DNA from: Pseudomonadota bacterium
Lineage (GTDB): Bacteria > Pseudomonadota > Gammaproteobacteria > Burkholderiales > Burkholderiaceae_E
Direction: 5' to 3'
DNA length: 27,618 nt
Assembly: GCA_023388075.1 (NCBI GenBank)
Contig: JAEWGX010000054.1
Location: 1-27,618 of the forward strand
The position numbers and the translations under genes are program-made. A model generated the notes under the pieces. The model searched no databases, was not told where the DNA came from, and worked only from the letters and a program-made list of their open reading frames with translations. Below, piece after piece: positions 14,814-22,552 of the stretch; the first letter of the stretch is position 1; every line of letters begins with the position of its first letter.

Positions 14814-17408
14814 TCAGCGCGGGCTGTCCAGGGCCGCGAGGACCGTGTCCACCGTGAGCAGCTCCGGCAGGATCCGCGGCGGCTGCTGCGCCGACGAGTA
14901 GTAGAGGTAGAACGGGACGCCGTTGCGGCCGAAGCGCGCGAGCTCCGCCGAGATCGCGGCATCCCGCCGCGTCCAGTCCGCACGCAGGAGCACGACCTGC
15001 CGGGCCGCGAACGCGGCCTGCACGGCGTCCCGGTCGAGCACCAGCCGCTTGTTGGCCTGGCAGGTGATGCACCAGGCGGCCGTGAAGTCCACCAGCACCG
15101 GCCGACCCTGCTCGAGCGCCTGCGCGACACGCTGCGAGGACCACGCCTCCCATTGCACCTCGGTCCCGCGCGCGACTCGCTCCGCCGCCGTCGGCGCCGA
15201 GCCCGTGGGCGAGCCCGCCGGTCCGATCCGCGAGCCGGCGCCGATGCCTGGCAGGCTCGAGGCGCTGTCGGCCGTCGCGAGCGCAACTGGCGCGTCGGCC
15301 AGCGCGTCGATGCGCGTGAGCTGCCAGGCGGTGCCGGCCAGCGCGAGCAGGCCCGCCAGCATGCCCGCGGCGGCGACGGTCCGGCCACGGCCTGACGAGC
15401 CGCGCTGCAGGCAGCCGTAGGACCAGGCGGCGAAACCGAGCAGCACCGCCGCGATCAGCAGATGCAGCAGGCCGTCGGCACCGGCCTGCAGCGAGAGCAC
15501 CCAGGCGAGCCAGGCAGCGGTGGCGAGCATCGGGAAGCCCAGCAGCTGCCGGAAGACGCCGAGCCAGGGGCCAGGCCGCGGCAGCCACGCGAGCAGTCGG
15601 GGCAGCCAGCCCAGGACCAGGTAGGGAAGCGCCATGCCGATGCCGATCGCGACGAACACGGCCAGCGTCTGCCAGGCCGGGGTGGCGAGCGTGAAACCGA
15701 CGGCACCACCCATGAACGGCGCGGTGCAGGGCGTCGCCACGAGGACCGCCAGCACCCCCGCGAGGAAGCTCCCGCCGAGCGTGCCCTGGGAAGCCGCGGC
15801 GCCCGAGAAACCGCCGCCCCCTTGCAGGCCGCCGAGCCGGGTAAGCGACAGGCCGGTCTCGAAGACGCCGAAGAGATTGAGCGCGATCAGCACGAAGAGC
15901 AGCGCCATCGCGCCGACGAACACCGGCGACTGCATCTGGAAGCCCCACCCGGCGACCGTTCCGGCCGCGCGCAGCGCGAGGAACACCCCCGCCAGCGCCA
16001 CGAAGGAGAGCACGATGCCGGCGGAGAAGCTGGCGGCATGCCGTCGGGCGCGCCGGGCGTCGCCACCGGCCGCCTGCGCGAATGACAGGATCTTGAGCCC
16101 GATCACGGGGAAGACGCAGGGCATCAGGTTGAGGATCGCGCCGCCGAGCAGCGCACCAGCCAGCGCGAGCAGGAAGCCGCCGCCCGGCCCGTTCCGCGCA
16201 CTCGTCTGCGCCGACGAAGTCGCCGCGGCGACACCCGGCGCGGTCGCGACCCCCGATACGGCCGCCGGACTGTCCGACTGGAAGGCCGCGCCGGCCCGCG
16301 CGGCGAGCCGGCCGAGCAGCCCCCCTTGGCCGGTCGAAGTGGCCGCCGGGGCAGCCGGCGTCACCTCCGCGACGGCCACGACCATACCCGTAACGGGCGG
16401 ATCGGCCAGCGGCACGAGCGACAGCTCGATGGAGCGGCCTTCCGCGACGAGCAGGCCGCCCGCCGGTGTGGGCATCCCGGCCGCCGTGTCGCCTCGGGGC
16501 GCCGCGGTGCGCAGCGCGAGCACCGCGCCGCGAGGCTCGCCCCCCGCGGCATCCGCCGCTCCGTCCGCATGCAGCGACTGGGGTGCCGCCGGCACCACGA
16601 CGCCCTCGAAGTACGGGAAGAACTCCGCGCGCCGGGGGTCGAGGCCGTCGGGCAGCGCGAGCAGCGCGCGCTCGCCGTCGTGCCACCAGCCCGCGGTGCT
16701 CGCAGCCTCCGGCGCGGGCGCGCTCGACGCGCTCGCCTCGAAGAGCCCCACCGTGGCCGCCGCCGCAGGGCGCGCCTCGTTGCCGACCCGCACCTGCAGC
16801 GCGAGCGCCGCTTCGCCCGGGATGCAGACGTCGCGGCAGACCAGCCATTGCGCCAGCACCTCGAAGCGCGCGCTGCCGGACTCGAAATCGGCGGGCAGCG
16901 TCACCGGGCGTGACAGGACGATCTCGCCTTCGTAGCCGTAGTTGGCGAGGTCGCCGATCGCGTACCGGCTCGGCGCCGGCCAGGTGATCTCGCCGAACTG
17001 CGCACGCGCCGGACCCGCCGGTTCGAAGCGCGTCGGCAGGCCGGAGTCGCCCGGATTGCGCCAGTAGGTGTGCCACTGCGGATCGTGCTTCAGCCGAAGC
17101 CCGATGCGAAACGGCTCGCCCGGGACGGCCTGCGCCACGTCGGCGACCAACTCCGCCTCGACTGCATCGACCCGCGCTGGCCCGGGCTTGGCCGGCGCTG
17201 CCGGACCGGGCGCGAGGATCGAAGCACCGGACGACGGCGCGACGACCGGCGACGGCTGCGCGAGCGACGGCTGTAGCGACGGCTGCGAGACCGACGGCCC
17301 TGCGCCGAAGGCCAGCAGGGCCGCGACGGCGACGCCGGCGATCGCCTCGCCCAGTCGGCGGAGCGGATGTCGCGCGATGCTCGCGCGACTGATCGGGGGT
17401 GGCTGCAT
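14814..17408 (-). CDS. Thiol:disulfide interchange protein, DsbD/ScsB-like
   Basis: This transmembrane reductase carries electrons from cytoplasmic thioredoxin to periplasmic thiol proteins. At 864 residues it is much longer than E. coli DsbD (about 565). It has a signal peptide (hydrophobic stretch near residues 22-38), a Ser/Pro/Gln-rich linker, and a large periplasmic N-terminal region with a Cys pair in LVCRDVCIPG. A CcdA-like membrane core follows with NLMPCVFPVIGLK and ATPCTAPFMGG, the two redox Cys segments. The C-terminal thioredoxin domain has AAWCITCQANK (C780 and C783) and the cis-Pro loop GVPFYLYY. The long N-terminal region resembles ScsB-type proteins linked to copper tolerance, but no scsA, scsC or scsD neighbour is present. 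The ATG at 17408 has no clear ribosome binding site. Confidence 0.92.
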   Translation of the reverse strand: MQPPPISRASIARHPLRRLGEAIAGVAVAALLAFGAGPSVSQPSLQPSLAQPSPVVAPSSGASILAPGPAAPAKPGPARVDAVEAELVADVAQAVPGEPFRIGLRLKHDPQWHTYWRNPGDSGLPTRFEPAGPARAQFGEITWPAPSRYAIGDLANYGYEGEIVLSRPVTLPADFESGSARFEVLAQWLVCRDVCIPGEAALALQVRVGNEARPAAAATVGLFEASASSAPAPEAASTAGWWHDGERALLALPDGLDPRRAEFFPYFEGVVVPAAPQSLHADGAADAAGGEPRGAVLALRTAAPRGDTAAGMPTPAGGLLVAEGRSIELSLVPLADPPVTGMVVAVAEVTPAAPAATSTGQGGLLGRLAARAGAAFQSDSPAAVSGVATAPGVAAATSSAQTSARNGPGGGFLLALAGALLGGAILNLMPCVFPVIGLKILSFAQAAGGDARRARRHAASFSAGIVLSFVALAGVFLALRAAGTVAGWGFQMQSPVFVGAMALLFVLIALNLFGVFETGLSLTRLGGLQGGGGFSGAAASQGTLGGSFLAGVLAVLVATPCTAPFMGGAVGFTLATPAWQTLAVFVAIGIGMALPYLVLGWLPRLLAWLPRPGPWLGVFRQLLGFPMLATAAWLAWVLSLQAGADGLLHLLIAAVLLGFAAWSYGCLQRGSSGRGRTVAAAGMLAGLLALAGTAWQLTRIDALADAPVALATADSASSLPGIGAGSRIGPAGSPTGSAPTAAERVARGTEVQWEAWSSQRVAQALEQGRPVLVDFTAAWCITCQANKRLVLDRDAVQAAFAARQVVLLRADWTRRDAAISAELARFGRNGVPFYLYYSSAQQPPRILPELLTVDTVLAALDSPR
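17251..17285. repeat. Short direct repeats inside the DsbD-like signal/linker region
   Basis: GACGGCTG occurs three times, at 17251-17258, 17266-17273 and 17278-17285, with spacings of 15 and 12 bases. On the minus strand it encodes repeated QPS units in the linker after the signal peptide. It could be prone to slippage, but the units are in frame. Confidence 0.6.
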
Positions 17409-17418
17409 GCGACCGTCT

Positions 17419-17424
17419 ATTGTA
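17419..17424 (-). promoter_or_regulatory. Putative -10 element of the DsbD-like gene
   Basis: TACAAT on the minus strand lies 10 bases upstream of the ATG at 17408. If it is used, the transcript would have a leader of only a few bases, which would explain the absence of a ribosome binding site. No good -35 is seen. Confidence 0.35.
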
Positions 17425-17493
17425 CCGGCGGGGTACCCGAGGGAGCGCGGCTCGGCTTGACCGCCCTACCCCGAATCCCTACCATCCGGCCAC

Positions 17494-17703
17494 ATGGAAA
17501 AGGAACTCCAGGCGCTTGGTGAGCGCGTCTCGCGGCTCGTCGAGATATCGCGCCGGCTCGCCGAAGAGAACCGCGCGCTGAAGGGTCGGCTCGGCGATGC
17601 CGTGGCCGCGCGCGAAGGCCTGGAGCAGCGCGTGGCAGACGCCCGTGCCCGCGTGGAGTCCGCGCTCGCAAGGCTGCCCATCACTCAGCAGACCGAGGCC
17701 TGA
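17494..17703 (+). CDS. Small coiled-coil protein, ZapB-like (TIGR02449 type)
   Basis: This is a 69-residue, highly charged protein that is almost entirely a predicted coiled coil. Leu, Val and Ala recur at heptad spacing (LGERVSRLVEISRRLAEENRAL and following, seen in two parts). It has no membrane segment or enzyme motif. It sits 16 bases before zapA, the position where many Beta- and Gammaproteobacteria carry a small coiled-coil gene annotated as ZapB-like or TIGR02449. It may assist Z-ring assembly together with ZapA, but this is inferred from position and shape. No strong ribosome binding site precedes the ATG at 17494. Confidence 0.85.
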   Translation: MEKELQALGERVSRLVEISRRLAEENRALKGRLGDAVAAREGLEQRVADARARVESALARLPITQQTEA

Positions 17704-17719
17704 GCCTCCGAGGCACGCA

Positions 17720-18016
17720 TTGGAGCAGATCGAAGTCAAGATCCTGGACCGCGTGTTCAAGCTCCAGGTACCGGCCGCGGAACGTCCCAGGCTGATGGAA
17801 GCGGTTCGACTGGTCGACGCGAAGATGCGCGAGATCCGTGACACCGGCAAGGCCTCCGGGCTCGATCGGATCGCGGTGAATGCCGCCCTGCAGCTTGCCT
17901 ACGAGTTTCTCGGACAGGATCGCGGGTCCGCCGTAACGCCCGAGGTCTCGGGCAGGATCGCGCAACTGAACGAGGAGCTCGAGCTCGAGATCCGCCGCCA
18001 GGAAAGCCTGTTCTGA
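17720..18016 (+). CDS. zapA: Cell division protein ZapA
   Basis: ZapA cross-links FtsZ filaments at the division site. The 98-residue product has the typical N-terminal IEVKILDRVFKLQVP strand region and the segment LMEAVRLVDAKMREIRDTG, followed by a C-terminal coiled coil (IAQLNEELELEIRRQESLF, in part). The only start that matches the family N-terminus is the TTG at 17720, preceded by GAGG six bases upstream; no ATG or GTG fits. It follows the ZapB-like gene by 16 bases and is followed by the 6S RNA gene, which is a conserved order in many proteobacteria. Confidence 0.93.
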   Translation: MEQIEVKILDRVFKLQVPAAERPRLMEAVRLVDAKMREIRDTGKASGLDRIAVNAALQLAYEFLGQDRGSAVTPEVSGRIAQLNEELELEIRRQESLF

Positions 18017-18043
18017 CGAAACGCGCGATGCCCCGCGCAGGCG

Positions 18044-18049
18044 TATAAT
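18044..18049 (+). promoter_or_regulatory. 6S RNA promoter -10 element
   Basis: TATAAT is a perfect consensus -10 hexamer 28 bases after the zapA stop and gives a predicted transcript start near 18056, where the 6S RNA terminal stem begins. The -35 region is weak. Confidence 0.7.
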
Positions 18050-18054
18050 CCTCC

Positions 18055-18235
18055 TGCCCTGCGGTGTTCGCTACGGCCATAAAATCCTTGAACCAATGCG
18101 ATGCATAAGGTACGGGGAATCGCGCTTGGCACTGTTGTGATCGTCCGGTCGGACGAACCTGATGTGCCAGCTCTCCGTACCGCCCTGAACTCGTCGGTTC
18201 AGGATGCTGGCCGACCGGCACAGGCGGGGTCCTGA
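18055..18235 (+). ncRNA. ssrS: 6S RNA
   Basis: 6S RNA binds sigma-70 RNA polymerase by mimicking an open promoter. The position right after zapA is the classical one. The sequence folds into the expected rod. The terminal stem pairs CCCTGC (18058-18063) with GCGGGG near 18224-18229, and CGGCCA near 18074 with TGGCCG near 18208. The apical arm pairs GGTACGGGGA with TCTCCGTACC (one G-U) and TGGCAC with GTGCCA, and ends in a GTCC/GGAC hairpin near 18147-18158. Between the arms lies the large asymmetric bubble, whose 3' side carries a small hairpin (CCTGAAC with GTTCAGG, 18184-18203), as in E. coli 6S RNA. The ends are approximate. Length is about 180 bases, as expected. Confidence 0.87.
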
Positions 18236-18322
18236 TTCATCGCGCGACCTGCTTCCGGCGGGCCGCGCTCTCCTTGCAGGCACGGCACCGCGCGCCGCAT
18301 CTTCCTTGAGTCCCCTGCCGCC

Positions 18323-18764
<442 letters not shown>

Positions 18765-18787
<23 letters not shown>

Positions 18788-19568
18788 CCCGCCGCGCCAT
18801 CAGCCACGCGCCGGCAACCACCATCGGGACGCACAGCAGCTGGCCCATGGTGAAAGGCCCGAGCACGGTCCCGAGAAAGGCATCCGGCTCGCGGGCGAAC
18901 TCCGCGAGGAAGCGCAGGATGCCGTAGCCGACCAGGAAGGCCCCGGAGACCACGCCGGTTGCCCGCGGCCGCGAGGAGAACCACCACAGCACCGCGAAGA
19001 GCAGCAACCCCTCGCCGAGGAACTGGTAGAGCTGGGATGGATGCCGTGGCTCGGCGCTCCCGGACTGCGGGAACACCATCGCCCACGGCAGGTGCGAGAC
19101 GCGGCCCCAGAGCTCGCCGTTGATGAAGTTTCCCATTCGTCCGGCCGCGAGCCCGAGCGGCACCAGCGGCGCCACGAAGTCCATGAGATCGAGGAAGCGC
19201 ACGCCGCGTCGCCGCGCGAAGATCGCGCAGGCGACGAGCACGCCGACCAGGCCGCCGTGGAAGGACATGCCGCCTTCCCAGATCGCCAGCGCCTCCAGTG
19301 GATGCTGCAGGTAGTAGGCCGGCTTGTAGAAGAGCACGTAGCCGAGGCGACCACCCAGCACGACGCCGGCGACACCGTAGACCAGGAGGTCCTCGAGATC
19401 CGAGGGCTTCCATCGCGCAAACGGGCCACCGGGAGCGGCGGTCGCGAGCCGCCGACGGCCCAGGAAATAGAATGCCGCGAACGCGACCAGGTACATGAGG
19501 CCATACCAGCGGATCGCCAGGGGGCCGAGCTGGATCGCGACGGGATCGAACTGCGGGTGGGTGAGCAT
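18765..19568 (-). CDS. lgt: Prolipoprotein diacylglyceryl transferase Lgt
   Basis: Lgt transfers diacylglycerol from phosphatidylglycerol to the lipobox Cys of prolipoproteins in the inner membrane, the first lipoprotein maturation step. The 267-residue protein has about seven hydrophobic segments and the family signature GRMGNFINGELWGR (residues 143-156), plus SFHGG with H104 and the RHPSQLYQ block. The N-terminus IRWYGLMYLVAF is typical. The ATG at 19568 lacks a clear ribosome binding site. It diverges from ilvD with 84 bases between the starts, a pairing I recall from Burkholderiales. The 3' end overlaps the EVE gene by 23 bases. Confidence 0.97.
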
Positions 19569-19593
19569 GCGGAGCGGGGGTGCGGACGGAAGG

Positions 19594-19600
19594 TAATATT
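19594..19600. promoter_or_regulatory. AT-rich possible -10 region between lgt and ilvD
   Basis: TAATATT in GGTAATATTAGC is the only AT-rich spot in the 84-base divergent intergenic region. Because TAATATTA is palindromic it could supply a -10 hexamer for either gene. No clear -35 is seen on either strand. Confidence 0.35.
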
Positions 19601-19652
19601 AGCAACCTGGGCCGCGCGGGCATCGTGCCAGCGGCCGCATCGGAACATCGCC

Positions 19653-21344
19653 ATGACAGCCAATCGCCGAAGCAGGAACATCACCGAAGGCACCGCGCGC
19701 GCGCCGAACCGCTCCATGTACTACGCCATGGGCTACAAGAAGTCCGACTTCTCGAACCCCATGATCGGCATCGCGAACGGCCACAGCACCATCACGCCCT
19801 GCAACTCGGGCCTGCAGAAGCTCGCGGACGCGGCGGAAGCGGCGGTGCGCGCCGCCGGAGGCAACCCCCAGCTCTTCGGGACGCCGACGATCTCCGACGG
19901 CATGTCGATGGGCACCGAGGGCATGAAGTATTCCCTGATCTCACGCGAGGTGATCGCGGACTGCGTGGAGACGTCGGTCCAGGGCCAGTGGATGGACGGC
20001 GTGCTGGTGATCGGCGGGTGCGACAAGAACATGCCGGGCGGCATGATGGGCATCGCCCGCTGCAACGTGCCGGCCATCTATGTCTACGGCGGCACCATCA
20101 AGCCCGGCAACTGGAAGGGCAAGGACCTCAACATCGTGTCGGTGTTCGAAGCGGTCGGCGAGTACTCGCGCGGTCGCCTCTCGGACGCGGACTTCGAGGG
20201 CATCGAGCAGAACGCCATCCCGGGGACCGGATCGTGCGGCGGCATGTACACAGCCAACACCATGTCGTCCTCTTTCGAGGCGCTTGGCATGAGCCTGCTG
20301 GGCTCCTCCACCATGGCCAACCCCGACCAGGAGAAGACCGACTCGGCAGCAGAGTCCGCCCGGGTGCTGGTCGAGGCGGTGCGCAAGAACCTGCGCCCGC
20401 GCGACATCATCACCCGCAAGTCGATCGAGAACGCGGTGGCGCTGATCATGGCCACGGGCGGATCGACCAACGCCGTGCTGCACTATCTCGCGATCGCGCA
20501 CAGCGCGGGCGTGGAGTGGACCATCGACGACTTCGAGCGCATGCGCAAGCGAGTGCCCGTCATCTGCGACCTGAAGCCCTCGGGCACCTATCTCGCCACG
20601 GACCTGCATCGCGCGGGCGGCATCCCGCAGGTGCTGAAGATCCTGCTCGATGCCGGCCTGCTGCACGGCGACTGCATCACCATCACCGGCCGCACGATTG
20701 CCGAGGAGCTCGCCGAGGTGCCCTCGACACCGCGCGCCGACCAGTCCGTGATCCGCCCGATCGACAAGCCGCTCTACCGTGAAGGCCACCTCGCGATCCT
20801 GAAGGGCAACCTCTCCCCCGAGGGCTGCGTCGCCAAGATCACCGGGCTCAAGAACCCGGCGATCACGGGACCCGCTCGGGTCTTCGACGACGAGCAGGCA
20901 GCGTTGCAGGCGATCCTGGAGGACCGCATCCAGCCGGGCGACGTCATGGTGCTGCGCTACCTCGGCCCCAAGGGCGCTCCCGGCATGCCGGAGATGCTGG
21001 CGCCAACCTCGGCGCTGATCGGCGCGGGGCTGGGCGAATCCGTCGGCCTCATCACCGACGGGCGCTTCTCCGGGGGAACGTGGGGCATGGTGGTCGGGCA
21101 CGTCGCACCGGAGGCGGCGGTGGGCGGACCGATCGCCCTGATCGAGGAAGGAGACACCATCACCATCGACGCACGCGAGCTGACCCTGCAGCTTCATGTC
21201 GACGACGCGACGCTCGCGCGACGCAAGGCGGCCTGGCAGCCGCCTGCCCCGCGCTATGCGCGAGGCGTGCTCAGCAAGTTCTACCGGCTCTCCAGCAGCG
21301 CGAGCCAGGGCGCGGTGCTCGATGCCGACGACGCGGCGCGCTGA
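19653..21344 (+). CDS. ilvD: Dihydroxy-acid dehydratase IlvD
   Basis: IlvD dehydrates 2,3-dihydroxy-3-methyl acids in valine, leucine and isoleucine synthesis and uses an iron-sulfur cluster. The 563-residue protein carries the three cluster Cys at C50 (TPCNSG), C123 (GGCDKNMPG, with the Mg-ligating carbamylated Lys125 next to it) and C195 (GTGSCGGMYTANTM). The C-terminal LITDGRFSGGT and the GHVAPEAA block hold the catalytic Ser region. The ATG at 19653 follows GGAACA. Length and motif order are normal for the family. It is monocistronic here and ends at a strong hairpin shared with the opposing Trp-rich gene. Confidence 0.97.
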   Translation: MTANRRSRNITEGTARAPNRSMYYAMGYKKSDFSNPMIGIANGHSTITPCNSGLQKLADAAEAAVRAAGGNPQLFGTPTISDGMSMGTEGMKYSLISREVIADCVETSVQGQWMDGVLVIGGCDKNMPGGMMGIARCNVPAIYVYGGTIKPGNWKGKDLNIVSVFEAVGEYSRGRLSDADFEGIEQNAIPGTGSCGGMYTANTMSSSFEALGMSLLGSSTMANPDQEKTDSAAESARVLVEAVRKNLRPRDIITRKSIENAVALIMATGGSTNAVLHYLAIAHSAGVEWTIDDFERMRKRVPVICDLKPSGTYLATDLHRAGGIPQVLKILLDAGLLHGDCITITGRTIAEELAEVPSTPRADQSVIRPIDKPLYREGHLAILKGNLSPEGCVAKITGLKNPAITGPARVFDDEQAALQAILEDRIQPGDVMVLRYLGPKGAPGMPEMLAPTSALIGAGLGESVGLITDGRFSGGTWGMVVGHVAPEAAVGGPIALIEEGDTITIDARELTLQLHVDDATLARRKAAWQPPAPRYARGVLSKFYRLSSSASQGAVLDADDAAR

Positions 21345-21361
21345 GCGCCCGTGACGGCCTG

Positions 21362-21384
21362 GCGCCCGCGCTGCAGGCGGGCGC
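21362..21384. terminator. Bidirectional hairpin after ilvD
   Basis: GCGCCCGC and GCGGGCGC form a perfect 8 bp stem around a 7-base loop between the convergent stops of ilvD and the Trp-rich protein gene. No T-run is seen. Confidence 0.6.
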
Positions 21385-21389
21385 GTCGC

Positions 21390-21623
21390 TCAGCGGCGAC
21401 CGGGCGCCTTGAAGGCGTGGGCCACGCGTTCGCGGGCCTGCTTCTCGAAGTCGGCCATCTCCACCTGGCGGCGATCGCGGCCGAAGAGCTTCTCGAGCCC
21501 CTCGAACCAGGCGAAAGCCACCGCGAGCGGCGCGAGCACCCACCACCAGGACAGGCTGCCGACGGGCTCCACCTCGAGCCACTTCAGCACGACGAGCGCG
21601 GTGCCGATCCAGACCAGGTACAT
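21390..21623 (-). CDS. Small Trp-rich membrane protein (TIGR04438 type)
   Basis: This 77-residue protein begins MYLVWIGTALVVLKWLEVEP and continues with SWWWVLAPLAVAFAWFE, giving two hydrophobic segments separated by a short loop and a basic C-terminal tail (GRDRRQVEM and QARERVAHAFK). The WWW triplet and the overall pattern match the uncharacterised small Trp-rich protein family found mainly in Burkholderiales. The ATG at 21623 follows AAAGGAGA by four bases, an excellent ribosome binding site. No function is known. The call as an inner-membrane protein is inferred from hydrophobicity. Confidence 0.88.
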   Translation of the reverse strand: MYLVWIGTALVVLKWLEVEPVGSLSWWWVLAPLAVAFAWFEGLEKLFGRDRRQVEMADFEKQARERVAHAFKAPGRR

Positions 21624-21770
21624 GATCTCTCCTTTGCCAGGTACGGTCGCACTCTAGCGAGCGGGCGGGCCCGGCGGCCAGCGCGATCGGTCGGGCGGCG
21701 TCGGTAAACTCCCCGACGGTCACGGCCGTTACAATCAATCGCCTCGCATCGCCCCAGGGAGCCCCGTACA

Positions 21771-22133
21771 GTGAGCGAACATGCCGCAGGAACAGCCCGC
21801 CAGCGTCCGGACGCGTGGTCCCTGCGCGCATGCGTGGCCGCCGGCATGGTCCTGGCCGGCCTCGCCGTCGCAGGCCCGGCATTCGCGGATGCACAACTCG
21901 CGCGGGCCAAGAACTGCATGGCCTGCCATGCCCTCGACAAGAAGCTGATCGGGCCGTCGTACAAGGACGTGGCCGCGAAGTACGCTGGCGATCGCAACGC
22001 TGTCGCCAAGCTCGCCAGGAAGGTGCGCGAAGGCGGCGTCGGGGTGTGGGGCCAGATTCCCATGCCGGCCAATCCGCAGGTTTCCGACGAGGAAGCCACC
22101 CGCCTCGTCAACTGGATCCTGATCCAGAAGTAA
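21771..22133 (+). CDS. Small class I cytochrome c (c551/c552 type)
   Basis: This is a periplasmic monohaem electron carrier. The 120-residue precursor has an N-terminal signal peptide (hydrophobic residues about 22-38, likely cleavage after PAFA at 39), the haem site CMACH (C49, C52, H53), the GPSYKDVAAKY segment typical of c551-like cytochromes, and the distal Met ligand in QIPMPAN (M98). The C-terminal helix is LVNWILIQK. The GTG at 21771 is preceded by AGGGAG nine bases upstream; an internal ATG (residue 26) would cut the signal peptide and is less likely. The mature domain is about 81 residues. A possible -10 TACAAT lies at 21730-21735. Redox partners are not evident from the neighbours. 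Confidence 0.94.
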   Translation: MSEHAAGTARQRPDAWSLRACVAAGMVLAGLAVAGPAFADAQLARAKNCMACHALDKKLIGPSYKDVAAKYAGDRNAVAKLARKVREGGVGVWGQIPMPANPQVSDEEATRLVNWILIQK

Positions 22134-22237
22134 CCCCGATGGGGACGCCGAGCGGCGGTCGCGCCGCTCGTCCGGCTCGCGCTTCCAGCGGTCGCCCTGC
22201 CCTCACCCGCCGCTCACAGGTCCGCTACATTGCGTGG

Positions 22238-22358
22238 CAAGGACGCGACATCGCTTGCGTCAGGACGGCAACCTCCCGGCCAGCACCGCTGGCCCGGCCG
22301 TCCCGAGTGTTTCCTCCCTGGCTGGTTTACCCCGGAATGATGTTCCGGGGTTTTTTTT
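22238..22358 (+). ncRNA. Candidate small RNA or structured 3' UTR ending in an intrinsic terminator
   Basis: The non-coding stretch 22134-22552 holds, on the plus strand, a nested hairpin (GGACGG at 22263-22268 with CCGTCC at 22298-22303, and inside it GGCCAGC with GCTGGCC around ACC, 22278-22294) followed by a strong terminator at 22329-22358. A weak -10-like TACATT lies at 22226-22231. This could be a free-standing small RNA of about 120 bases or the tail of the cytochrome c transcript. No open frame here looks coding. The 5' end is a guess. Confidence 0.3.
22329..22358 (+). terminator. Strong Rho-independent terminator
   Basis: CCCCGGAA and TTCCGGGG form a perfect stem around a 5-base loop and are followed by eight T residues (22351-22358). 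It is the only textbook intrinsic terminator in the window. It lies about 200 bases past the cytochrome c stop, so either that transcript has a long 3' end or a separate RNA ends here. Confidence 0.92.
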
Positions 22359-22424
22359 GGCGCGCCGGACATTAGAATCGGGCCGCCTGCCATGTTTGCG
22401 CACCACGCTACCGGCTCGCGCGAT

Positions 22425-22511
22425 CGCCAGGCCTGGCGGCGAACCATCCGGTGCGACTTCAAGCCTCCCCAGGTCCGGCCCGTGCCCGGCCTGACCCCCG
22501 CGGGGGTCAGG
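22425..22511. promoter_or_regulatory. Two perfect palindromes in the liv operon leader
   Basis: CGCCAGGCCTGGCG at 22425-22438 and a 22-base perfect palindrome at 22490-22511 (CCTGACCCCCG followed by its reverse complement) lie between the terminator at 22358 and the livH start at 22553. A possible -10 TAGAAT is at 22373-22378, so both would be in the transcribed leader. They may be operators or leader hairpins. The regulator is unknown. Confidence 0.45.
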
Positions 22512-22552
22512 GAAGCTTGGGGCGGCCCGGCGTTTCCTCGTGAGGACCTCGG

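Noticed and set aside
14713..17076. A 787-codon minus-strand frame overlapping the DsbD-like gene in another phase
   Set aside because: It is an Ala/Gly/Arg-rich out-of-frame translation. The DsbD-like frame carries the membrane core and CITC thioredoxin motif.
19041..19652. Upstream extension of the ilvD frame into lgt
   Set aside because: The extension is the antisense of lgt, and the ATG at 19653 gives the normal IlvD N-terminus.
22134..22552. Short open frames in the non-coding stretch before livH
   Set aside because: They span the terminator and palindromes, lack ribosome binding sites and have no recognisable sequence features.
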